A DNA stretch of 12,070 nucleotides from GCA-2729515 sp036336695 (lineage in GTDB: Bacteria; Myxococcota_A; UBA9160; SMWR01). How positions within the stretch are numbered: the stretch's first letter is position 1; each line of letters starts with the position of its first letter. Below, piece by piece: positions 6,367 to 12,070 of this stretch. Under the pieces are notes generated by a model that saw only the letters and a list, made by a program, of their open reading frames with translations, made no database searches and was not told the DNA's origin. The stretch is from positions 1 to 12,070 of the forward strand of contig JAYZFQ010000106.1 in NCBI GenBank assembly GCA_036336695.1. The letters are read 5' to 3'. Both the position numbers and the translations under genes were made by a program.

Positions 6367-8187
6367 TTGAGCAGTCCTCGCTCCAGACCGGCTCTTGCCG
6401 AGGTCGGCGTCGTTCTGCTGCTGGGTGCCGTGGCGCTCCTGTTCGCGGCGCCGGTGTTCATCGATCTGGGGAACTGGGGGATCCTCGACTGGGACCAGCA
6501 CCTCTTCCATCACGCGGTGCCGCGGTCGACGATCCTGGACTACGGCGAGTTTCCGCTGTGGAACCCGTACAACTGGTCCGGGGTGCCGCTCTTCGCCAAC
6601 CCCGAGTCCCGGGTGCTCGCTCCGACCTTCGGGTTGACCCTGCTGTTCGGAGAGGTCGTCGGCCTCAAGCTCGAAATCTTCCTGTCCCTGGCGGTGGGCA
6701 TGTGGGGCGCGTACTGGCTTCTGCGCGAACTCGGCGGGGGCCGCCTCGGGGGCCTCGCGGCAGCGTTCGTGTTCATGTTCAACAGCTGGTACGCGGTGCA
6801 CGTGACGGTGGGTCATACCTGGGCGCTGAATCTCGCCTATTTGCCCTGGGCCTTCGGGTGCTATCGCCGAGCCCTTTCGGACTTGCGCTACGCGCTCGGG
6901 GCAGGGGCGATCCTGGCCCTGATGGTCTACGGCGGTGGGATCTACCTGGTCGTCATGACCGGCTTGTTGTTCGCGTTCTACAGCGCGGCCTGCGCGGTGT
7001 TTCGACTTGGGGGCACCGGCCGTCACGCCTTGGTGTTCGCAGTGACGGCGGGCGCTGCCCTGGTGCTCTCGGCCGCGAAACTCCTGCCGATGGCCGAGCT
7101 GATGCTCGCGCACCCGCGTATCACGAGCGGCGACACCGGGTACACCCTGTCGGCGCTCGGCAACGCCCTGTTCGATCGGAACCAGACGCTTGCGGCGGCC
7201 TATGCGACGCGCCCGGAAGAGTTCCTGGGCTGGACCCACGAAGGGCTGTACGTGGGGTTGCTCGCCACGCTTCTGTTTCTGCTCGGCGTGTTCCGGGGGC
7301 CACGGGAACGCGGCCCGCTCCTGGTGGTGTTGGTGCTCTTCCTATGGATCGCCCTGGGCAGCCACGTTCCCCTGAGCCTGTGGAGCGCCCTCCACGCGCT
7401 CCCGGTCCTGGACAACCTCCGCTTGACCCAGCGGTTCGGCATCGTTGCGGTCCTGGTCTTCGCGATCTTCGTCGGCTTCGGCGTCGAAGCCGTTCGGGAG
7501 TTCTGCGCGCGCTGGACTTCCCGTCGCGTCGTGGGGGGGCTGGCCGCAGGCGCTTTGGTAGCGGCATTGGCGGTGGACCTCTTCCTCGTGAGTTCGCCGC
7601 TTCTGCGCGAGGCCTTTCCGATCCGGCCCATTCCGGTGAAGTCCAACGAGGAATTTCGCCAGATCCTCTCGCTCCCCGGGTACGACGCCCTCGGCTGGCG
7701 GCGCGACGACTCGAACCCTCTCTACAGTACCTTGAGCGGGGTGTACCCGGCGTTCCTCGCCAATCGCGGCTCGACGCGTGGATACGAGGTGGTCCCGGTG
7801 CCCTCGCGCGCCGCGTACCTCCGCGGGGATGGCTACCAAGGCGAGCTCTATCTCGCGGGAGCAGCGGGCCAGGTCAGGTTTGGGGCCTGGTCGCCCAACC
7901 GGATGGTCATCGAGGTGGCGTCGGAGAGCGGGGGCACCGTGGTCGTCAACCAGAACCACGCGCCGGGCTGGCGCGTCGTGCGGCACGGGTCGGACCAGGC
8001 GGTGGCAGAGCCGGTCTCGGAACGTGCGGGCTTGCTCGCGATCCCGGTGGATGGCGCGGATCGCCGCCTCGAACTCGTGTACCGGCCGCAGAGCTTCCTG
8101 GTGGGTGTCTTCGTGACCGCGGTCGGCGTAGTCGCGTGGCTCGGCGCCCTGTGGAGCCTCGGGCGGCCACGGCGGGAGTCTTCGTGA
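6367..8187 (+). CDS. YfhO-like polytopic membrane protein (GT-C fold glycosyltransferase-like)
   Basis: This is a 606-residue membrane protein with an N-terminal helix (about 13-32), an exported first loop, around ten further helices, a C-terminal soluble beta-rich part and a final helix (about 576-595). The first loop holds LDWDQHLFHH at 40-49, a GT-C-type acidic motif with D41 and D43, and EFPLWNPYNWSGVPL at 61-75, which is the YfhO hallmark. Near the C-terminus the VVVNQNHAPGWRV block and the final Tyr-Arg-Pro motif also match YfhO proteins. B. subtilis YfhO is needed to glycosylate lipoteichoic acid; the substrate here is unknown. It is shorter than classical YfhO (more than 800 residues). 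The start TTG 6367 has a weak GAGAGG five bases upstream. Its stop overlaps the start of the sulfatase-like gene (GTGA), so the two proteins are probably made together. Confidence 0.88.
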   Translation: MSSPRSRPALAEVGVVLLLGAVALLFAAPVFIDLGNWGILDWDQHLFHHAVPRSTILDYGEFPLWNPYNWSGVPLFANPESRVLAPTFGLTLLFGEVVGLKLEIFLSLAVGMWGAYWLLRELGGGRLGGLAAAFVFMFNSWYAVHVTVGHTWALNLAYLPWAFGCYRRALSDLRYALGAGAILALMVYGGGIYLVVMTGLLFAFYSAACAVFRLGGTGRHALVFAVTAGAALVLSAAKLLPMAELMLAHPRITSGDTGYTLSALGNALFDRNQTLAAAYATRPEEFLGWTHEGLYVGLLATLLFLLGVFRGPRERGPLLVVLVLFLWIALGSHVPLSLWSALHALPVLDNLRLTQRFGIVAVLVFAIFVGFGVEAVREFCARWTSRRVVGGLAAGALVAALAVDLFLVSSPLLREAFPIRPIPVKSNEEFRQILSLPGYDALGWRRDDSNPLYSTLSGVYPAFLANRGSTRGYEVVPVPSRAAYLRGDGYQGELYLAGAAGQVRFGAWSPNRMVIEVASESGGTVVVNQNHAPGWRVVRHGSDQAVAEPVSERAGLLAIPVDGADRRLELVYRPQSFLVGVFVTAVGVVAWLGALWSLGRPRRESS

Positions 8188-9569
8188 GGACCGGAGTCTG
8201 TGTCGGCCTGCTCCTGGTAGGAGTGGGAGCCTGCGCGCCGGTCCCTGGGGAACGGCCCGATGTGCTGCTCGTCGTCGTGGACACGCTGCGTGCCGATCAC
8301 GTGGGGAACTACGGCTACGGGCGCGATACGACACCGAACATCGACGCGGTGGCTGCGGAAGGGGCGGCCTTCGAGGTGGCCTACGCACCCATGGGGACGA
8401 CGACTCCTTCCCATGCTGCCCTGTTCACCTCCCAGGAGCCTCTCGACCTCGGCCTGGTCCGCAATGGACTCGCCCTCGCCGAAGACGCGGTCACCCTGGC
8501 CGAGATCCTCCAGCGCAACGGCTATCGGACCGCGGCCTTCGTGAGTTCCTATCCCGTCTCGCGCCGCTTCGGCATGGACCAGGGGTTCGGGCATTTCGAT
8601 GACGAGTTTTCGGTCGCCACCTCCCGTGTGCGCGATGCCCGGTGGGAGCGGCTGCGGGTCGAAGGCGGATTCGATCGCGATGCCCGCGCGACGGTCGACG
8701 CGGCGCTTGCCTGGCTCCGCGCCGAGTCGCCGCCCCCGCCGTTATTCCTCTGGGTCCATCTGTTCGATCCCCACGGTCCCCATCAACGCCCCCAGCAGTT
8801 CGAGGACGAGTTCCTGCAGCCGGGGATGTCGCGCCAGGAGCAGATCATTGCGCGCTACGACGCCAACGTGCGCTATGCGGATGATGCGATCGGTCGCCTG
8901 GTGGAATACTTCTCCGAGTTCCGAGACTGGGACAACACGTTCGTGGTGATCGTTTCCGACCACGGGGAGGGTCTGTTCGATCACGACTGGCAGTTCCACA
9001 ACCGGACGACCTACGAGGAAGAGGTGCGCGTTCCCTTCATCCTGCGTTGGCCCGGCCGGATCGGCGGTCCGGCGCGTCTTGCCCAGCCGGTCCACCTCGT
9101 GGATCTGTTGCCGACCGTGGTCTCGGCGCTGGGTCTCGAGGCGCGGGAGGTTGCGTTCGATGGCATCGACCTGATGCCGCACGTCCGTCGTTCGGTTGCG
9201 GTGGACCCCGAGCGCCCGGTGTTCGTCCAGCGTCCCTACTATCCGCCTGCTAGCGCGGGGCACCGGGACCCGGGTTTCGGCTTCGCTGTGCGGAGCGGGC
9301 GCTGGAAATACTTCGAAGCGCCGGGGGAAGAGCGAACGGAACTCTACGATCTGGAAGCGGACCCCGGCGAACGGGCCAACTTGTCCGAGGAGCGGGTCGA
9401 GCGGGTTGCGGAGATGTCGGCGCTGATCCGGGCATGGCGGGCGCGCCGGGAAGCCGGGGTGGCGGATGCGGCGCTGACGCCCCGCGACGAAGCCGCCCTG
9501 GAAGCACTCGGTTATGGCGTGCCGTCGCGCGCCGCATCGGAGGGGGAGGCCTCGTCGCCGCCGAGATAG
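8184..9569 (+). CDS. Sulfatase-like (alkaline phosphatase superfamily) lipoprotein with Thr nucleophile
   Basis: This is a 461-residue exported hydrolase/transferase-like protein. The N-terminal hydrophobic segment ends in VGAC (C17), a plausible lipobox. The fold signatures run in order: VVVDTLRADH (D33 as metal ligand), TPNID at 50-54, TTTPSHAALFT at 72-82, HLFDPHGPH at 192-200, SDHGEG with D259/H260, and the C-terminal LEALGYG. In true sulfatases the site CxPxR carries a Cys or Ser converted to formylglycine; here it reads T73-T-P-S-H77. A Thr nucleophile is used by phosphoethanolamine and phosphoglycerol transferases and phosphatases of this superfamily, so sulfatase activity should not be assumed. 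The start GTG overlaps the YfhO-like stop, with GGGAG (8174-8178) five bases upstream. A longer same-frame reading that begins inside the YfhO-like gene is a shadow. The 3' end overlaps the convergent gene by 58 bp. Confidence 0.9.
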   Translation: MRTGVCVGLLLVGVGACAPVPGERPDVLLVVVDTLRADHVGNYGYGRDTTPNIDAVAAEGAAFEVAYAPMGTTTPSHAALFTSQEPLDLGLVRNGLALAEDAVTLAEILQRNGYRTAAFVSSYPVSRRFGMDQGFGHFDDEFSVATSRVRDARWERLRVEGGFDRDARATVDAALAWLRAESPPPPLFLWVHLFDPHGPHQRPQQFEDEFLQPGMSRQEQIIARYDANVRYADDAIGRLVEYFSEFRDWDNTFVVIVSDHGEGLFDHDWQFHNRTTYEEEVRVPFILRWPGRIGGPARLAQPVHLVDLLPTVVSALGLEAREVAFDGIDLMPHVRRSVAVDPERPVFVQRPYYPPASAGHRDPGFGFAVRSGRWKYFEAPGEERTELYDLEADPGERANLSEERVERVAEMSALIRAWRARREAGVADAALTPRDEAALEALGYGVPSRAASEGEASSPPR

Positions 9570-10951
9570 CCCAGGGCCTCGAGGTGCTCGCGATCCTTCG
9601 CATCGAGCGCGGTGGGTGGCGCCGGAGCCGCGGCGTACCGTTTGAGTAATTCCTCGAGGCGTTCGCGGAGCTGGCCGGCGACCTGGGGGGCAGGGGCTGT
9701 CAGGTCGACGGAATCGTCTCCGCGGCGATTGAGTCGGCCCCGCCAGGAACCGTCCGCTCCGAGTTCCGCCCGGTATTTGAACCCGCCCTCCACCACACCG
9801 ATGCGCGGCACGCGAGACCCCTGGAGGGTGGCGAGGTAGACCGTGCTGGGGCGCTCGCTGGCGCCGGGTGCAAGCAGGTCGCGTCCCGGAGCGCCCGCGG
9901 GCGAGGGGAGGTCGAGCACCTGGGATTGCAGCGTTGGGGCGACGTCGAGAAGCGACGCGACGTCGCTGCGTCGCTCCGGCTCCTTGCCCGGCATGCGGAA
10001 CCAGAGGGGCACCCAGACCTGGGCTTCGCTGAGTCGCTCCCCGTGGCCGAACCAGATGTCTTCCTCACCCAGCGATTCCCCGTGGTCGGCAGTCAACACG
10101 ACGACGGTCTCGTTCCAGAGGCCGCGCGCGCGAATGGCCTCGAGCAGGATCCCGATCTGCCGGTCGAGGTACATGACCTCGGCGTCGTAGCCCGCCCGGT
10201 AGTAGGCGACGTCCCGGCGGTCGTCGAGGTGCTGGTAGTCGGGGAGGCCCCCGCTCCCGAAAGACCGCGTGAGCACCGGCAGCTCGCGGTCGCCATCGGG
10301 GGAGCCGCGCTCGACGTCCATTCGCTCGGCGCGGAGTTCTTTCGGAGGCGTGTAGGGTCCGTGGGGATCCTGGTAGTGGACCCAGAGGAAACACCGCGCG
10401 TCTGGCTCGGCGAAGCAGCGGTCGAGCGCGGCGAGCGCGGCGTCGGTGGTGTCGGCGCCGAGCCGCTCGGGCATGGGCCGCGCCGCCTCGAGTTGGGGGA
10501 GCCGGTCGTCGAAATGGTCGAAGCCCGCATCCAGGCCCATCTCGCGGCGAAGCACCCAGTTGCTCACGACGGCCGACGTCGACCAGCCCTGGGAGCGGAA
10601 GCGTCGCGCCAGGGTTTCGGCGTCGTCCGGGAAGCGCGAAAGGTTTCCCGTGATGCCGAACTCCTGCGGGTAGCGCCCGGTCAGCAGCGCGGCGACGGAG
10701 GGGAGCGTCTGGGCCGTAGGGGCATAGGCCGCCTCGAAGACGGTACTTTCCGCCCCGAGGGCATCGAGATTGGGCGTCAGGCCCTGCTCCGACCCGTGGG
10801 GTCCGAGTCGGTCGGCTCGGAGCGTGTCCACGCTGAGGAGCAGCACGAGCCGTACGCCGGGCGGTTCGGTGCCGCAGCCGAGGGTCAGGAAGGCAGTGCC
10901 AGCGGCCACGATGCAGAGGCGGGCTAGTATCCGGCCGCGGCGCCCAGGCAT
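9512..10951 (-). CDS. Second sulfatase-like (alkaline phosphatase superfamily) lipoprotein with Thr nucleophile
   Basis: This is a 479-residue protein of the same family as the convergent neighbour. A basic N-terminus and hydrophobic helix (about 12-25) end in LTLGC (C26), an imperfect but plausible lipobox. Motifs are LSVDTLRADR with D42, TPNLD at 59-63, AQTLPSVAALLTG at 80-92, HYQDPHGPY at 192-200, ADHGES with D289/H290, and the C-terminal LEALGYLGG. T82 occupies the formylglycine position and V86 replaces the usual Arg, so this is not a canonical sulfatase; a phosphatase or phosphotransferase role is possible, and the substrate is unknown. ATG 10951 gives the best signal peptide but has no clear Shine-Dalgarno site. 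An in-frame ATG at 11023, inside the second copy of the direct repeat, would add 24 basic residues. A still longer frame runs antisense through the GT39 gene and is rejected. The gene diverges from GT39. Confidence 0.9.
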   Translation of the reverse strand: MPGRRGRILARLCIVAAGTAFLTLGCGTEPPGVRLVLLLSVDTLRADRLGPHGSEQGLTPNLDALGAESTVFEAAYAPTAQTLPSVAALLTGRYPQEFGITGNLSRFPDDAETLARRFRSQGWSTSAVVSNWVLRREMGLDAGFDHFDDRLPQLEAARPMPERLGADTTDAALAALDRCFAEPDARCFLWVHYQDPHGPYTPPKELRAERMDVERGSPDGDRELPVLTRSFGSGGLPDYQHLDDRRDVAYYRAGYDAEVMYLDRQIGILLEAIRARGLWNETVVVLTADHGESLGEEDIWFGHGERLSEAQVWVPLWFRMPGKEPERRSDVASLLDVAPTLQSQVLDLPSPAGAPGRDLLAPGASERPSTVYLATLQGSRVPRIGVVEGGFKYRAELGADGSWRGRLNRRGDDSVDLTAPAPQVAGQLRERLEELLKRYAAAPAPPTALDAKDREHLEALGYLGGDEASPSDAARDGTP

Positions 10952-11053
10952 GGGCGGGAAGTTACCACGGGCGGTCGATCGGACCGGATGATGGAACGCA
11001 CGTCGGCCGCGGCGCCCAGTCATGGGAAGGGAGTTACCACGGGCGGTCGATCG
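10932..11053. repeat. 50-bp direct repeat spanning the divergent promoter region
   Basis: Copies at 10932-10981 and 11004-11053 are offset by 72 bp and match at 46 of 50 positions. The first 16 bases (CGGCCGCGGCGCCCAG) and the last 21 bases (10961-10981 and 11033-11053, beginning GTTACCACGGGCGG) are identical; the four mismatches fall between them. The left copy covers the start codon of the second sulfatase-like gene, and the right copy stops six bases before the GT39 start. The offset is a multiple of three, so the minus-strand reading frame is kept. It may be a local duplication of the sulfatase-like 5' end, a pair of regulator sites, or both. Confidence 0.8.
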
Positions 11054-11056
11054 ACC
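11045..11056. promoter_or_regulatory. 12-bp perfect palindrome just before the GT39 start
   Basis: GGTCGATCGACC is a perfect palindrome ending three bases before ATG 11060. At the matching place in the left repeat copy the sequence forms CGGTC/GACCG arms around five bases (10972-10986). A dimeric regulator site is possible, but no promoter elements are recognisable and such palindromes are not rare in GC-rich DNA. Confidence 0.3.
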
Positions 11057-11059
11057 TGG

Positions 11060-12070
11060 ATGGCGCAACACACGCATGCGCGCATCGCGCTGGCCTGGCT
11101 CGTGCTGGGCGCGTGCGCCTTCGTCGCATTTCGCGCGCCGTTGGTCTCGCTTCCCCTCGAACGGGACGAGGGGGAATACGCGTACATCGCCTGGCGCATG
11201 TCCGAGGGCGACGTTCCCTACCGGGATGCGTTCAACCAGAAGCCGCCCGCGTCCTTCGGGGCCTACTGGCTGGCGTTTTCCTTCTTCGGGCAGAGTGCCG
11301 AGGCGGTCCGGATCTTCGGGGGACTGTGGAGTCTCGCCACCCTGCTGGCGCTCTGGGGGCTGGTTCGGGCACTCGCGGGGCCCCTGGCGGCGGCCGGCGC
11401 AGTCCTCGTGTTCTGTGCGCTGGGTGCCGATCCCCGGCTCGGGGCCGCGGCGGTCAACACCGAGTCCTTCCTGGTGCTTCCCTGCGTCGTCGCGCTGTGG
11501 TTCTGCGTGCATCGCGGGGTGCGCGACGAGGGTGGGGCTGGGTTTCTCGCCTGGTTTGGAGCCGGTGCCGCGAGCGCGCTCGCCGTGGCCTTCAAGCAGG
11601 TTGCGCTGACCAACGCGGCGTTCGTGGTGATCCTCGCCTGTGTCCTCCCAGGTGCGGGCGGCGCGTGGCGGGTGCCCTTGCGCGGGATTGCGCTCGGGGC
11701 GGGGGCGCTGCTCGTGGCGCTCCCGGTGGTGGGGATCTTCGTGGCCGCGGGTGCCTACGACGCGTTCGCGGATGCGGTGTGGTGGCACAATCTCGAGTAC
11801 GCCGGACGCCGTTCCATCGCGGAAGGGTTCGACAATCTCCGGGTGGCGCTGCAGCAGCAGGCGCCGAGTGCGGCACCCGCGTGGCTGCTGGCCGTCGCCG
11901 GGCTCGTCGCGTCGGGAGCCGCCGGCAGCCGGGAACGCGCGATCCTCGGGGCGTGGTGGGTCGCCAGCCTCGCCGGGGTTGCCGTGGGTCTCCAGTTCCG
12001 GCCGCACTACTTCGTGCAGGCCCTGCCGGCCCTGGCGGCGGCAGCAGGTCTCGGTCTCGCCGCCGCAGTG
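11060..12070 (+). CDS. GT39/PMT_2-type membrane glycosyltransferase (partial, runs off the right edge)
   Basis: The first 337 codons of a polytopic GT-C glycosyltransferase, open to the window edge. After a short N-tail and a hydrophobic helix (about 9-27), the first exported loop carries LERDEGEYAYIAWRM at 33-47 with the D36-E37 pair, then PYRDAFNQKPP at 53-63. Both are hallmarks of the ArnT/PMT-like GT39 group, which transfer sugars from polyprenyl-phosphate donors on the outer face of the inner membrane. Further helices follow, with a VNTESF motif and, near the edge, a FRPHYFVQALP motif typical of the family. The acceptor and sugar are unknown. ATG 11060 has no good Shine-Dalgarno site; no in-frame start lies within the 50 bases upstream, and GTG at codon 15 would fall inside the first helix. 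It is divergent from the second sulfatase-like gene, separated by 108 bp containing the direct repeat. Confidence 0.87.
   Translation, partial: MAQHTHARIALAWLVLGACAFVAFRAPLVSLPLERDEGEYAYIAWRMSEGDVPYRDAFNQKPPASFGAYWLAFSFFGQSAEAVRIFGGLWSLATLLALWGLVRALAGPLAAAGAVLVFCALGADPRLGAAAVNTESFLVLPCVVALWFCVHRGVRDEGGAGFLAWFGAGAASALAVAFKQVALTNAAFVVILACVLPGAGGAWRVPLRGIALGAGALLVALPVVGIFVAAGAYDAFADAVWWHNLEYAGRRSIAEGFDNLRVALQQQAPSAAPAWLLAVAGLVASGAAGSRERAILGAWWVASLAGVAVGLQFRPHYFVQALPALAAAAGLGLAAAV

Noticed and set aside
6240..8183. Long N-terminal extension of the first sulfatase-like gene
   Set aside because: This part of the frame overlaps the YfhO-like gene out of frame and is Arg/Gly-rich nonsense. The signal peptide and lipobox begin only at GTG 8184.
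11022..11609. A plus-strand frame starting inside the direct repeat
   Set aside because: Its product is Ser/Arg/Pro-rich without motifs, while the other frame from ATG 11060 carries GT39 hallmarks.
10952..12007. Minus-strand extension of the second sulfatase-like protein
   Set aside because: It is antisense to the GT39 gene, which has family motifs. Only the ATG at 10951 (or at most 11023) gives a plausible lipoprotein signal.

Overview
The window is strongly GC-rich, densely coded bacterial chromosome. It holds ten complete genes and two that run off the edges. I see no tRNA, rRNA, CRISPR array, transposase, integrase or phage gene. Three secreted proteins have lipobox-type signal peptides, and none of their Cys residues is followed by Asp, which would suit outer-membrane lipoproteins of a Gram-negative cell. 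GC richness, frequent GTG/TTG starts, repeat lipoproteins built on Asp-rich calcium-loop motifs and threonine-type 'sulfatase' lipoproteins suggest a Myxococcota, Desulfobacterota or Binatota-like lineage. That placement is an impression, not a result.

Layout. (1) 1-3027, all minus strand: a DUF368 membrane protein (undecaprenyl-phosphate translocase family). After a 154 bp gap comes a tight set: a lipoprotein with seven ~24-residue Asp-loop/Tyr-Gly repeats, a CAP/YkwD-type secreted protein, and an unidentified gene that starts inside the CAP stop codon and leaves the window. (2) 3099-5424, plus strand: an SRAP/YedK-type DNA-protein crosslink protein, a 69-residue two-helix membrane protein and a sodium:solute symporter, joined by two 4-base stop/start overlaps. 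(3) 5444-6289, minus: an SDR oxidoreductase, convergent with the symporter. (4) 6367-9569, plus: a YfhO-like GT-C membrane protein followed by an alkaline-phosphatase-superfamily ('sulfatase-like') lipoprotein, again with a 4-base overlap. (5) 9512-10951, minus: a second sulfatase-like lipoprotein whose 3' end overlaps the first by 58 bp. (6) 11060 to the edge, plus: a GT39/PMT_2-type membrane glycosyltransferase, divergent from the second sulfatase-like gene across a short region carrying a 50-bp direct repeat.

How the genes may work together. The right half reads as a cell-envelope modification neighbourhood. It has two polytopic GT-C-type enzymes, which in characterised families use polyprenyl-phosphate-linked sugars, and two exported lipoproteins with a Thr where true sulfatases carry formylglycine. 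The DUF368 protein could help return the lipid carrier such enzymes release. This link is inference from gene content. The SRAP and SDR genes have no evident tie to it.

Several starts needed correcting from family knowledge and Shine-Dalgarno placement: SRAP at GTG 3099, so that Cys2 is the catalytic residue; the lipoprotein at ATG 1949; the symporter at GTG 3988; the SDR at TTG 6289; the first sulfatase-like gene at GTG 8184.
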